This document shows positions 8,976 through 18,093 of a stretch of 64,000 nt of DNA, piece by piece. How positions within the stretch are numbered: position 1 is the first letter of the stretch; each line of letters begins with the position of its first letter. The notes beneath the pieces are model-generated. The model searched no databases. It was given only the letters and a program-made list of their open reading frames with translations, and was not told the DNA's origin. This DNA is from Mycolicibacterium gilvum (lineage in GTDB: Bacteria; Actinomycetota; Actinomycetes; Mycobacteriales; Mycobacteriaceae): assembly GCF_900454025.1 (NCBI RefSeq), contig NZ_UGQM01000001.1, positions 2,604,001 through 2,668,000 on the forward strand. The letters are read 5' to 3'. Both the position numbers and the translations under genes were made by a program.

Positions 8976-9832
8976 CGAATCCCCGCCTCCCTGGCCCTGT
9001 CCATCCGGCGGAACGCGAACACGATGGCCGCCAGCACCACGATCAGCACGACGAACGCCATCGACGACGCCGATCCGAGCCGGAAGAACTGGATGCCGGT
9101 CTGATAGATGAAGTACTGCAACGTCTCTGTCTCGGTGCCGGGCCCGCCACGCGTGGTGGCGAACACGTACTCGAAGACCTTCATCGCGTCCAGGGACCTC
9201 AGCAGGATCGCGACCACCAGCACCGGGGCCAGCAGCGGCAGTGTGACCCGCCGCAGCACATACAGTCCGCGCGCGCCGTCGACGCGGGCGGCGTCCAGAG
9301 GTTCCTTCGGAATGGACTCCAGCCCGGCGAGGAGCAGCAGCACCATGAACGGCGTCCACTGCCACACGTCGATGAACGCGAGGGTGTAGAGCGCGCGGCC
9401 GGGCCCGAAGAAGTCGTAGTCGATGCCGATGGCGTGCAGCATCGCCGGGATCGCGCCGAGCTGGTCGTTGAGCAGGAAGCGGAACGTCAGCCCGACGGCG
9501 ATGGGCGTGATGAACATCGGTGCCAGCAGCATCGACCGGGTGAGATCGCGTGCCCAGCGCTGCTTCTGCAGCGCGAGGGCGATCGCCAGGCCGATGACCA
9601 ATTCCAGGCCGACGGCGACGAGCACATACAGCGCGGTGGTGCCGAACGCGTTCCAGAACCCGCTGTCGCCGAACGTCGCGACGAAGTTGTCGGCGCCGAC
9701 GATGTCCGGGGCTCCCTGGTCGGTGAGCTTGTAGTCGGTGACGCTGAGATACGCCGCATATCCCAAGGGGAAACCGACCACCCCGACGAAGAGGGCGACG
9801 AGGGGGGCGACCATGCCGTGTTGGAATTTCAC
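8972..9832 (-). CDS. Carbohydrate ABC transporter permease (MalF-type)
   Basis: Membrane subunit of 286 residues with about six helices, beginning at about residue 7 (MVAPLVALFVGVVGFPLGYAAYL). The EAA docking loop reads EPLDAARVDGARGLYVLRRVTLPLL (about 190-214). The start is set at GTG 9832 because AAAGGAG lies 10 nt upstream and the family N-terminus begins there; the frame is open to 9955 without family sequence. The gene follows the binding-protein gene by 58 bp and overlaps the second permease by 4 bp. Confidence 0.92.
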   Translation of the reverse strand: MKFQHGMVAPLVALFVGVVGFPLGYAAYLSVTDYKLTDQGAPDIVGADNFVATFGDSGFWNAFGTTALYVLVAVGLELVIGLAIALALQKQRWARDLTRSMLLAPMFITPIAVGLTFRFLLNDQLGAIPAMLHAIGIDYDFFGPGRALYTLAFIDVWQWTPFMVLLLLAGLESIPKEPLDAARVDGARGLYVLRRVTLPLLAPVLVVAILLRSLDAMKVFEYVFATTRGGPGTETETLQYFIYQTGIQFFRLGSASSMAFVVLIVVLAAIVFAFRRMDRAREAGIR

Positions 9833-9890
9833 GGTGGTCTCGCTCCTTTCGTGGGGTGGTCGGTTTCCGTCTTTGGGGTGGGCTGAACTG

Positions 9891-11216
9891 CTAGCCCTGG
9901 ATCTTCTCGGCTTCGGCCTGTGCGGTGGCAAGGGCGTCGTCGACGCTCTTCTCACCGGCGACCGCTTCGTTGAGCGCGGTGCCGACGGCCTGGATCATCT
10001 CCTCGCCGCTGGGGCCCTGGGTCAGTGGCGCCGCATCGGCGAGCAGCTGCTCGACGGTCCGGTAGTACTCCTCGCCGAACTGGCCCTGCAGCACAGCGGG
10101 ATTCTGCAGCGTGCTCTTGCGGATCGCCGCGCCGCCCTTCTCGGTGCGCACGACATCGTTGGGCTTGGCGGTGATCCACGAGACGAACGCCCATGCCGCG
10201 TCGGGAGTCGCGGAGTTGGCCGGGATCGCCCAGCTCCAGGAGCCCAGCACCTGCTTGCCGCCGGGGATGGTGGCGAGCTTGATCTTGCCGGCGGCAGGTC
10301 CGGAGCCCGGCTCGTTGAGGGCGGGCAGCTGCCAGTTGTAGTTGATCATCGACGCGGACTGGTTCGCCGACACCGAGCGCTGCGCCTCGTCCATGCCCCA
10401 GCTGAGGCTGTTGGCGGGTGCGGCGGTGTTGTAGGTGTCGATGTAGGCCTCGAGCGCCCGCTTGGCCTCAGGGGTGTTCAGCGTGATCTTGCCGTCGGCG
10501 TCGTAGATCGACCCGCCCGCGGCGAAGAGCCAGTTGCCCCACTCCTCGAAGATCTTGTAGCCGCGCTGCGGCTGCATCGCGATGCCGGCGCGGTCACCGC
10601 TCTTGAGCGCCTTGCTGGTGCTGACGAGTTCGTCGAGCGTGGTCGGCACCTGCTGGTTGGCGGCGGCGAGATCGTCGGCGTTGTACAGGTATCCGAGCGC
10701 GTAGTTGTAGAACGGAACGCCGTAGCGGGTGCCGTCGACGGTGGTGATGTCGGTGAGCGGCGTGAAGAAGTCGCCGGCGTCGTAGTCGGGGGTGCTGTCG
10801 ATGCGGGCATCGAGTGGCTGCAGGAACTTCGCGTTGGCGAAGTCGACCATCCAGGGGTTGTCGACGACGATCAGGTCGTAGGCCGGCGACGAGGACTGGA
10901 ACGAGGACACCAGTTTGTCGCGCATCTGGTCGAACGTGAGCGACTCGATGTTGATCTCGACGCCCGGGTATTCGGCGTTGAAGTCGGCCACCATCGACTT
11001 GACGATGTCGGTGTCGGGCACGTTCTCCATCAGGATCCGCACGGTGCCCGAGGTGTCGGCGGAGACCTCGCCGCTTCCGGTGCTCTCGGCCTGCTCGGGT
11101 CCGCCGCTGCCGGCGCACGCGGAGAGCACCAGCGCAAGGACGGCCAACAGAGCGAGCACGGCGGAGCGGGCAGTCTTCCCGCCCCGCCGGGCAGTGGGAA
11201 TTTGGGCGAATCTCAT
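9891..11216 (-). CDS. Sugar ABC transporter substrate-binding lipoprotein
   Basis: Extracytoplasmic solute-binding protein of 441 residues, family 1 (maltose/polyol type). The signal peptide has a twin-Arg-containing n-region and a Leu/Ala-rich h-region ending in the lipobox LSAC, so Cys34 should be lipid-anchored to the outer face of the membrane. Family features are FNAEYPGVEINIESLTFDQMRDKL (about 80-103), VDNPWMVDFA, and a C-terminal half with WSWAIPANS followed by AWAFVSWIT. It is 15 bp after the kinase gene and is the specificity subunit of the importer. The ligand is not deducible; context suggests a small sugar or polyol. AAAGGAA lies upstream of the ATG. Confidence 0.92.
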   Translation of the reverse strand: MRFAQIPTARRGGKTARSAVLALLAVLALVLSACAGSGGPEQAESTGSGEVSADTSGTVRILMENVPDTDIVKSMVADFNAEYPGVEINIESLTFDQMRDKLVSSFQSSSPAYDLIVVDNPWMVDFANAKFLQPLDARIDSTPDYDAGDFFTPLTDITTVDGTRYGVPFYNYALGYLYNADDLAAANQQVPTTLDELVSTSKALKSGDRAGIAMQPQRGYKIFEEWGNWLFAAGGSIYDADGKITLNTPEAKRALEAYIDTYNTAAPANSLSWGMDEAQRSVSANQSASMINYNWQLPALNEPGSGPAAGKIKLATIPGGKQVLGSWSWAIPANSATPDAAWAFVSWITAKPNDVVRTEKGGAAIRKSTLQNPAVLQGQFGEEYYRTVEQLLADAAPLTQGPSGEEMIQAVGTALNEAVAGEKSVDDALATAQAEAEKIQG

Positions 11217-11232
11217 GACAGTGCTGTTCCTT

Positions 11233-12714
11233 TCATCGGGTGGTGCGGGCGATCTTGTGGGAGACGGGCGTCATGACCGCACCGAGCTCCCGCCATGTCT
11301 GGTACGCGTCGTCGTAGGCGTGCCGCCTGGCAGGATCAGGGCGGTAGGGCGCATCGAGGGTGATGAACCGGTCGGCGTCCGCCCAGTCGTCGAGCGCCCC
11401 GACGCCGATCGCGGCGATCACCGCCGCGCCGAGAGAGGCGCCGGGGTGACCGATGACCGGATTCATCTCGCACCCGAGCACATCGGCGTGGATCTGCTTC
11501 CACAGCGTGGATCTGGAGCCGCCGTTGGTGATCATCACCCGGGTGAACGGGATGCCGATCTCGCCGAAGACGTCGACATGGTGGCGGAAACCGAAGGCGA
11601 TCGCCTCGAGGACCGAGCGGTACATGTCGGCACGTGTGTGGCCGAGGTGCATGCCGGCGAACACGCCACGCAGGTCGGGGTCGTGCACAGGGCTCTTCTC
11701 GCCGAGAAAGTAGGGGAGGCACAGGATCTCGCCCGGTGCGCGCTGTGCGGCCTCGTCGTCGAGCTCGGTCAGTTCGGCGCCGCCGATCAGCGTCTGGAAC
11801 CAGCGGATCAGGCTGCCGCTGGTGGCCATGCAGCCGTTGGGCAGCCAGCGCCCGGGCACGGGGTGGGCGTCGAGGTAGAGCCGCTCGTCGACGATCTCGG
11901 TGTCACTGGCGACCAGGATGTCGCCCGCCCCACCGAGTTTGACGAGCGCGTCCCCGGCCCCGTTCACGCCGGCGGCGTAGGCGGACAGCACGTGGTCGGC
12001 GCCCCCGACCACCAGTGGGGTGCCCGCGCGCAACCCGGTCGCGTCCGCGGCCGCGGCGCTCAGTTCGCCCACCCGGGTGCCGGGACGCCGGAGGGGAGCC
12101 AGCGTCGCGGGGTCGAGTCCCGCGGCGCCCAGTACGGCGTCGGCGGTGTCGCCAACGATGCTGAACAGGCCGGATTCCAGCGCCCAGTTCTGCTCGACGT
12201 GGACGTCGGCGCCCAGCGCCGAGAGAACCCAGTCGTAGGAGCCGACCCAGTGCGCGGTGCGCGCATAGACCTCGGGCTCGTGCTCCCGCAGCCACACGGT
12301 GGTCGGAGCCACCGACTGCTGAGTCAACGCCGATCCGGTCAGCGTCACCAGATCCACGTCGGCCAGTGCCCCGGCCAGGTCGTCGACCTCGCGGTGGGCA
12401 CGGGCGTCGTTCTGAAGTATGGCTCGCCGCAACGGTTTTCCCGCGTCATCGATCGGTACGACGGCCGGGACCATGCCCGAGGTGGCGAGCGCGCCGATCT
12501 CGTCCGGCGCGACGCCGCTGTGTGCCAGCACTTCCCGAACCGAGTCGATCACGTTGGCGTGCCACTGGGTGGTGTCGGCCTCGGCGAAGCCGGGCGCGGG
12601 GGAGTGCAGCGCGGTTTCGCGGGATGCGGTCGCCACGATGCCCGAGGTCGTGTCCAGCAGCACCGTCTTGGTTCCGGTGGTGCCGATGTCGACTCCGATG
12701 GTGTACCGGCTCAC
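11233..12714 (-). CDS. FGGY-family carbohydrate kinase (xylulokinase-like)
   Basis: ATP-dependent kinase of 493 residues, the normal size for FGGY kinases. The N-terminal phosphate-binding loop DIGTTGTKTVLLD is at about 9-21. The second domain has VGGADHVLSAYAAG (about 240-253) with the likely catalytic Asp, and then the adenosine/phosphate-2 region with VKLGGAGDILVASD and ITNGGSRSTLWKQIHADVLG (about 400-420). It should phosphorylate the imported sugar or the ketose made by the neighbouring dehydrogenase. FGGY kinases acting on xylulose, ribulose or erythrulose cannot be told apart by eye. The GTG start overlaps the stop of the DeoR gene by 4 bp. Confidence 0.9.
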   Translation of the reverse strand: MSRYTIGVDIGTTGTKTVLLDTTSGIVATASRETALHSPAPGFAEADTTQWHANVIDSVREVLAHSGVAPDEIGALATSGMVPAVVPIDDAGKPLRRAILQNDARAHREVDDLAGALADVDLVTLTGSALTQQSVAPTTVWLREHEPEVYARTAHWVGSYDWVLSALGADVHVEQNWALESGLFSIVGDTADAVLGAAGLDPATLAPLRRPGTRVGELSAAAADATGLRAGTPLVVGGADHVLSAYAAGVNGAGDALVKLGGAGDILVASDTEIVDERLYLDAHPVPGRWLPNGCMATSGSLIRWFQTLIGGAELTELDDEAAQRAPGEILCLPYFLGEKSPVHDPDLRGVFAGMHLGHTRADMYRSVLEAIAFGFRHHVDVFGEIGIPFTRVMITNGGSRSTLWKQIHADVLGCEMNPVIGHPGASLGAAVIAAIGVGALDDWADADRFITLDAPYRPDPARRHAYDDAYQTWRELGAVMTPVSHKIARTTR

Positions 12715-13529
12715 CGGGACCCCACCGCCGAAATGTCCTGCACCGAATCCTGTTGATCGGCAACGCAGATCACCTCGACCCCGGCGTCGCGCGCGGCGAC
12801 GAGCGCGGGGTGGTCGGGCGGGCCGTCGCTGACGATGATCTGGACCTCGGCAAGCGCGGAGATGCTGACGAAGGTGACACGGCCGAGCTTGCTCTTGTCT
12901 GCGGCGACGATGACCCGGTCCGCCCGGCGGGTTGCGGCGCGCTTCACCCGGCTCTCGGCCTGGTGGTAGTCGGAGATCCCGCGTTCGCCGTCGATGCCGG
13001 CGACACCCATGACGTAGGTGTCGCAGTTGTAGTTGGCCAGTGTGTCCTCGGCGCCCGGGCCGATGAGGCTGAGTTCACTGGCACGCAGTTCGCCTCCGGT
13101 CAGCACGACCGAGGTGTCGGGCTCGTCGACGAGTGCCAGCGCCGCAAGGACGCTCGGTGTGACGACGGTGAGGCCGAGGTCGCGGCCCTTGAGCGAGTTC
13201 GCGACGGCCAGGGCGGTGCTCCCGGAGTCCAGGATGAGGGTTTCCTTGCGTCCGATCAGGTCCGCGACGACCTCGGCGATGTGCGCCTTCTCCTGCGCGG
13301 CGTCGGCGACCCGGGTGGCGAACGCCGGCTCGTTGTCCTTGCCCTGCAACGCAATCGCACCGCCGACCACACGGCGCAGAACGCCGAGGGCCTCGAGTGC
13401 CTCGACGTCGCGGCGGATGGTCATCTCGGATACGTCGAACTCTGCGGCCAGGTCGGCGAAGTTGACCTCGCGGGCGGATCGAACGCGCTGTTCGATCCGT
13501 TCCCTGCGGGTTTTCACGTCCACGGTCAC
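12711..13529 (-). CDS. DeoR/GlpR-family transcriptional regulator
   Basis: Regulator of 272 residues and first gene of the carbohydrate operon. The N-terminal DeoR helix-turn-helix is at about 5-60 (RRERIEQRVRSAREVNFADLAAEFDVSEMTIRRDVEALEALGVLRRV), followed by GGAIAL. The effector domain has the sugar-phosphate-isomerase-like features LILDSGSTALAVA, VVLTGGELR and VIVAADKSKLG. Such proteins usually repress until a phosphorylated sugar binds. GTG 13529 is used; TTG 13532 and GTG 13523 are alternatives. The downstream kinase starts inside its stop codon. Confidence 0.9.
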   Translation of the reverse strand: MTVDVKTRRERIEQRVRSAREVNFADLAAEFDVSEMTIRRDVEALEALGVLRRVVGGAIALQGKDNEPAFATRVADAAQEKAHIAEVVADLIGRKETLILDSGSTALAVANSLKGRDLGLTVVTPSVLAALALVDEPDTSVVLTGGELRASELSLIGPGAEDTLANYNCDTYVMGVAGIDGERGISDYHQAESRVKRAATRRADRVIVAADKSKLGRVTFVSISALAEVQIIVSDGPPDHPALVAARDAGVEVICVADQQDSVQDISAVGSR

Positions 13530-13553
13530 CAAGGCTTCTGTGCAAAATTAACA

Positions 13554-13565
13554 GTGGTTTACCAC
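13554..13565. promoter_or_regulatory. Short inverted repeat upstream of the DeoR operon
   Basis: GTGGT and ACCAC separated by TT lie 25 bp before the DeoR start, next to an A+T-rich stretch (13545-13551) that could hold the -10 box. The position fits an autoregulatory operator. The arms are only 5 bp, so the evidence is weak. Confidence 0.3.
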
Positions 13566-13678
13566 GCGCTAGCTGCACTTTGCGGCACCGGCGAGGCGAG
13601 TGGTGTGAATATATAACAGGAAAGTGTGTGTTGCCCACATTTGTCTGGCGACTGTTCATTTCTGGTGCTCAGCACGGT

Positions 13679-13684
13679 TAACTT
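13679..13684 (+). promoter_or_regulatory. -10 box (TAACTT) for a probable leaderless start at 13691
   Basis: TANNNT match 6 nt before the GTG start codon, with no Shine-Dalgarno between. Confidence 0.5.
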
Positions 13685-13690
13685 GCCCCG

Positions 13691-14620
13691 GTGCTGCACT
13701 TACGCGTGGTCGTTCCCGAAGACATGCGCGACGACGTCCTCGACGTGCTGCGCAGTCAGGTCGGCGTCGCCCACGTGCTGCTCCATCCGGGCGCTGCCGT
13801 CGACCCCGCCGGCGACGTGATCGCGGCCGACCTCGCTCGCGAATGCGCGAACGACGTCATCAAGAACCTCAAGGACCTCGACGCCCAGCATCGCGGTGCG
13901 ATTACCCTGACCGTCCTGGACACCGTGCTGTCGACCAGAGCCCACAGGGCCGAGGAGGAGGCCGTCGGAGATCCCGCGGACGCCGTCGTGTGGGACGAAC
14001 TCATCGGCCGCACACGGGAAGAGGCGACGCTGTCGGTCACCTTCGTGCTCTTCCTGACGTTGGCGTGTCTGCTCACCGCGATCGGCGTCGTCACCGACTC
14101 GACGGTGACCGTGGTCGGCGCCATGGTGCTCGGTCCGGAGTTCGGTCCGCTCGCCGCACTGTCGGTCGCGCTCGTGCAGCGCCGCATGGCCCTGGCCCGC
14201 CGTGCCGCCGTCGCCCTGGTCGTCGGCTTCCCGATCGCGATGGCGATCACCGCGATCGCCACCTGGGCCGCCGAGTCCCTCGGCTGGATCACCCTCGACA
14301 GCGTTGCGCACGTCGAGGAGGTCGACTTCATCTTCCGGGTCGGTCCGGTGTCGTTCATGGTCGCGCTGCTCGCCGGCGCGGCGGGCATGCTGTCGCTGGT
14401 GTCGGCGAGATCGGCCGGGCTCGTCGGGGTCTTCATCTCCGTCTACACCGTGACCGCAGCGGGATTCGCGGTGGTCGCCGCGACGGTCGGCGCCTGGGAC
14501 GTCGCGGCGAAGTCGGCACTGCAGCTGGTGGTCAACCTCGTCGGCATCGTTCTGGCCGGGGTCCTGGTGCTGGTGCTGCGTCCGCGCGGTCGTCTGGTGG
14601 CGCGCACGGCCCGCAAGTAG
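13691..14620 (+). CDS. DUF389 family membrane protein
   Basis: Protein of 309 residues. A soluble N-terminal domain (about 1-110) is followed by five or six hydrophobic helices (about 115-300). DUF389 features seen are the N-terminal RVVVPEDMRDDVLDVL, the first membrane segment LSVTFVLFLTLACLLTAIGVVTDS and the highly conserved VVGAMVLGPEFGPLAALSVALVQRR (about 138-162). The role of the family is unknown. It precedes the transglutaminase cluster by 62 bp on the same strand, which may mean shared transcription, but there is no functional link to infer. GTG 13691 is supported by the TAACTT box 6 nt upstream. Confidence 0.85.
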   Translation: MLHLRVVVPEDMRDDVLDVLRSQVGVAHVLLHPGAAVDPAGDVIAADLARECANDVIKNLKDLDAQHRGAITLTVLDTVLSTRAHRAEEEAVGDPADAVVWDELIGRTREEATLSVTFVLFLTLACLLTAIGVVTDSTVTVVGAMVLGPEFGPLAALSVALVQRRMALARRAAVALVVGFPIAMAITAIATWAAESLGWITLDSVAHVEEVDFIFRVGPVSFMVALLAGAAGMLSLVSARSAGLVGVFISVYTVTAAGFAVVAATVGAWDVAAKSALQLVVNLVGIVLAGVLVLVLRPRGRLVARTARK

Positions 14621-14682
14621 CGGACGCGCACGCGAGGGACGCAACCTGCATCGCATCCGGTGTTGTGATGGGATTGGCCGCT

Positions 14683-17600
14683 ATGGGTATCAAGGTAGCT
14701 CTGGAGCATCGCACCAGCTACACATTCGACCGCCTCGTCGAGGTTCATCCTCACGTCGTGCGGCTGCGCCCGGCCCCGCACTCGCGCACACCCATCGAGG
14801 CCTACTCCTTACAGGTCGAGCCCGCCGATCACTTCGTCAACTGGCAGCAGGACGCCTTCGGTAACTTCCTCGCGCGGCTGGTGTTCCCGACCCGCGCCCG
14901 CAGCCTGACCATCACCGTCGGCCTGATCGCCGACCTGAAGGTCGTCAACCCGTTCGACTTCTTCATCGAGGACTACGCCGAACGCGTCGGCTTCGCGTAT
15001 CCGAAGGCGCTGGCCGAGGATCTCAAGCCCTATCTGCGTCCCGTCGACGAGGACGGGGAGGGCACCGGCCCCGGCGACCTCGCCGCCGCGTGGGTGTCGA
15101 ACTTCTCCGTGGCCACGGGCACCAGGACGATCGACTTCCTCGTCGCGCTGAACCGCGCCGTCAACGCCGACGTCGGCTATTCGGTGCGGATGGAGCCCGG
15201 GGTGCAGACCCCGGACGTCACGCTGCGCACCGGGATCGGCTCCTGCCGCGACTCGGCGTGGTTGCTGGTGTCCATTCTGCGTCAGCTCGGCCTGGCGGCG
15301 CGCTTCGTGTCGGGGTACCTGGTCCAGCTGACCTCGGACGTCGAGGCGCTCGACGGCCCGTCGGGCCCGGCCGCGGACTTCACGGATCTGCACGCGTGGA
15401 CCGAGGTCTACATCCCCGGAGCCGGCTGGATCGGGCTGGACCCCACCTCCGGTCTGTTCGCCGGGGAGGGCCACATCCCGCTGTCGGCCACCCCGCATCC
15501 CGAGTCCGCCGCTCCGATCACCGGTGCCACCGAACCCTGTGAGACCGTCCTGGAGTTCAGCAACGTCGTGACCCGGGTGCACGAGGACCCGCGGGTGACG
15601 CTGCCCTACACGGACGCCAGTTGGGCCGCGATCAACGCGCTCGGCCGCCGGGTGGACGAACGGCTCCGCGAGGCCGACGTGCGCCTGACCATGGGCGGGG
15701 AGCCGACGTTCGTCTCGATCGACAACCAGGTGGATCCGGAGTGGACCACCGCCGCCGACGGACCGCACAAGCGGGAGCGGGCATCGGCGCTGACCGCGCG
15801 ACTGAAGAAGGTGTGGGCGCCGCAGGGCCTGGTGCAGCGCAGCCAGGGCAAGTGGTATCCCGGAGAACCGTTGCCGCGCTGGCAGATCGGGCTCTACTGG
15901 CGCGCCGACGGGGAACCGCTCTGGAGCGATGACCGGCTGCTTGCCGATCCGTGGCCCGAGACGCCCGGCGTTCGAGGAATCGCCCCCGATGCCCACCGCG
16001 CGCTGCTGGCCGCGATCGCCGACGGCCTCGGGCTGCCGGCAGACCGGGTCCGCCCCGCCTACGAGGACCCGCTGACCCGGCTCATCGCAGCCGTGCGCCG
16101 ACCCGAGGGGCCTCCGGTCGCCGCCGACGACGACCTGGCCGCAGACGACGCCGCGGGCCGGGCCGCACTGATGCAGCGGCTCGACGAATCGGTCGGCGAA
16201 CCAACGGCGTTCGTCCTGCCTCTGCACCGCCGCGACGACGACGCCGGCTGGGCCAGCGCGGACTGGACGTTGCGGCGCGGTCGCATCGTGCTGCTCGACG
16301 GCGACTCACCGGCGGGCCTGCGGCTGCCGCTGAACTCGATCAGCTGGAAGCCCCCCAAGCCGACGTTCGAGGCCGACCCGATCCACCGTCGCCCGGCGCT
16401 GGGACGTGGCGCCGCCCTCGCGCGCTCGGCCACCGCGACACCGGAGGAGACGTCGGACGACGACGAGTGGGTTCCGACGACGGCGCTGGTCGGTGAGATC
16501 CGCGACGGCCTGCTGTATGTGTTCCTGCCGCCCGTCGACGAGCTGGAGCACTTCATCGACCTGATCGCGCGCATCGAGAGCGCCGCGGCCTCGATCGACT
16601 GCCCCGTCGTGATCGAGGGCTACGGCCCGCCGCCGGATCCGCGCCTCACCACGATGTCGATCACGCCCGACCCGGGCGTCATCGAGGTCAACGTCGCGCC
16701 CACCGAGAGTTTCGTCGAGCAGCGCGCCCAGCTGGAGACGCTCTACCGGGAAGCCCGGCTGGCCCGGCTCTCGACCGAGGCGTTCGATGTCGACGGCACC
16801 CACGGCGGCACCGGGGGCGGAAACCACATCACCCTCGGCGGCGTCACCCCGGCCGACTCGCCACTGCTGCGCCGGCCCGACCTGCTGGTGTCGATGCTCA
16901 CCTACTGGCAGCGGCACCCGGCGCTGTCCTATCTGTTCGCCGGGCGTTTCATCGGCACCACCTCCCAGTCGCCGCGGGTGGACGAGGGGCGTCCGGACGC
17001 CCTCTACGAACTCGAGATCGCCTTCGCTGAGATCGCGCGGTTGTCGAAGGCCGAGGGGGGCGCCGCTCCGGAGCATGGTCGCTCCGCAAGCTCCGCAAGC
17101 TCCGCTCCGGAACATGGTCGCTCCGCAAGCTCCGCTCCGCCCTGGCTCGTCGACCGGGCCCTTCGTCATCTGCTCACCGACATCACCGGCAACACCCACC
17201 GTGCCGAGTTCTGCATCGACAAGCTCTACAGTCCCGACAGCGCGCGGGGCCGACTCGGGCTGCTGGAGCTGCGCGGGTTCGAGATGCCGCCGCATCCCCA
17301 GATGGCGATGGTGCAGTCGCTGTTGGTGCGCTCGCTGGTCGCCTGGTTCTGGGACGAGCCGCTGCGTGCCCCGCTGATCCGCCACGGAGCCAACCTGCAC
17401 GGCCGATACCTGTTGCCGCACTTCCTGATTCACGACATCGCCGAGGTCGCGGCCGACCTGCGCGCGCACGGTGTCGAGTTCGACACCAGCTGGCTCGACC
17501 CGTTCACCGAGTTCCGCTTCCCGAGAATCGGCACCGCCGTGCTCGGCGGGGTGGAGATCGAGTTGCGCGGCGCGATCGAGCCGTGGAACGTGCTGGGTGA

Positions 17601-18093
17601 GGAATCGACGGCCGGCGGCACCGCCCGCTACGTGGATTCGTCGGTCGAACGGCTCCAGGTGCGTCTCATCGGAGCCGACCGGTCGCGCTACCTCGTCACC
17701 GTCAACGGTCATCCGGTCCCGATGCTCGCCACCGACAACCCCGATGTCCAGGTCGGCGGTGTGCGCTACCGCGCCTGGCAACCGCCGAGCGCGTTGCATC
17801 CGACGATCACGGTGGACGGTCCGCTGCGGTTCGAGCTGATCGACGCCGCGACGGGGGTGTCACGCGGGGGATGCACCTATCACGTCTCCCATCCGGGCGG
17901 ACGTTCCTACGACAGCCCGCCGGTCAACGCGGTGGAGGCCGAGTCGCGCCGGGCGCGCCGTTTCGAGGCCACCGGGTTCACCCCCGGTGCGGTCGACCTC
18001 GCGGCGCTGCGGGAGAAGCTTGCCCGCCAATCCACCGATGTGGGCGCGCCGGGGATCTTGGATCTGCGGCGAGTGCGTACCGTTCTGCAGTAA
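14683..18093 (+). CDS. Transglutaminase-like/DUF2126 protein, large (Rv2566-like)
   Basis: Protein of 1,136 residues, close to the ~1,140 I recall for M. tuberculosis Rv2566. An N-terminal transglutaminase-associated beta domain (about 1-130, VALEHRTSYTFDR) leads to the transglutaminase core with the triad Cys188 (GSCRDSAWLLV), His237 (DLHAWTEVYIPG) and Asp253 (GLDPTSG). From about 330 to the end is DUF2126, with MGGEPTFVSID near 345 and the conserved GTGGGNHITLGG and HGANLHGRYLLPHF. ATG 14683 starts the family sequence; ATG 14668 and GTG 14665 are alternatives, and the frame is open much further up without homology. A 39-bp tandem duplication adds two 13-residue repeats at 795-820. Such proteins are cytosolic and thought to act with ATP-grasp/alpha-E partners; here that partner starts 1 bp inside the stop. 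Confidence 0.93.
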   Translation: MGIKVALEHRTSYTFDRLVEVHPHVVRLRPAPHSRTPIEAYSLQVEPADHFVNWQQDAFGNFLARLVFPTRARSLTITVGLIADLKVVNPFDFFIEDYAERVGFAYPKALAEDLKPYLRPVDEDGEGTGPGDLAAAWVSNFSVATGTRTIDFLVALNRAVNADVGYSVRMEPGVQTPDVTLRTGIGSCRDSAWLLVSILRQLGLAARFVSGYLVQLTSDVEALDGPSGPAADFTDLHAWTEVYIPGAGWIGLDPTSGLFAGEGHIPLSATPHPESAAPITGATEPCETVLEFSNVVTRVHEDPRVTLPYTDASWAAINALGRRVDERLREADVRLTMGGEPTFVSIDNQVDPEWTTAADGPHKRERASALTARLKKVWAPQGLVQRSQGKWYPGEPLPRWQIGLYWRADGEPLWSDDRLLADPWPETPGVRGIAPDAHRALLAAIADGLGLPADRVRPAYEDPLTRLIAAVRRPEGPPVAADDDLAADDAAGRAALMQRLDESVGEPTAFVLPLHRRDDDAGWASADWTLRRGRIVLLDGDSPAGLRLPLNSISWKPPKPTFEADPIHRRPALGRGAALARSATATPEETSDDDEWVPTTALVGEIRDGLLYVFLPPVDELEHFIDLIARIESAAASIDCPVVIEGYGPPPDPRLTTMSITPDPGVIEVNVAPTESFVEQRAQLETLYREARLARLSTEAFDVDGTHGGTGGGNHITLGGVTPADSPLLRRPDLLVSMLTYWQRHPALSYLFAGRFIGTTSQSPRVDEGRPDALYELEIAFAEIARLSKAEGGAAPEHGRSASSASSAPEHGRSASSAPPWLVDRALRHLLTDITGNTHRAEFCIDKLYSPDSARGRLGLLELRGFEMPPHPQMAMVQSLLVRSLVAWFWDEPLRAPLIRHGANLHGRYLLPHFLIHDIAEVAADLRAHGVEFDTSWLDPFTEFRFPRIGTAVLGGVEIELRGAIEPWNVLGEESTAGGTARYVDSSVERLQVRLIGADRSRYLVTVNGHPVPMLATDNPDVQVGGVRYRAWQPPSALHPTITVDGPLRFELIDAATGVSRGGCTYHVSHPGGRSYDSPPVNAVEAESRRARRFEATGFTPGAVDLAALREKLARQSTDVGAPGILDLRRVRTVLQ
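17065..17133 (+). repeat. Tandem 39-bp repeat inside the DUF2126 gene
   Basis: A 30-bp unit (GCTCCGGAGCATGGTCGCTC plus 10 more bases) at 17065-17094 recurs at 17104-17133 with one change. The period is 39 bp (13 codons), and a 9-bp part (GCAAGCTCC) is itself duplicated at 17095-17103. The units hold GGAGC/GCTCC inverted arms. The frame is kept, giving the repeated peptide APEHGRSASS. Confidence 0.9.

Noticed and set aside
8167..9104. Long plus-strand frame through the permease genes
   Set aside because: Asp/Arg/His-rich shadow; permease membrane helices are clear on the minus strand.
13624..14682. Upstream extension of the large transglutaminase frame
   Set aside because: The frame happens to stay open through the DUF389 gene in another frame, but the sequence there is Arg-rich noise; homology starts at 14683.
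17065..17142. CRISPR-like repeat
   Set aside because: Only two units, no spacers between them, and inside a coding sequence.
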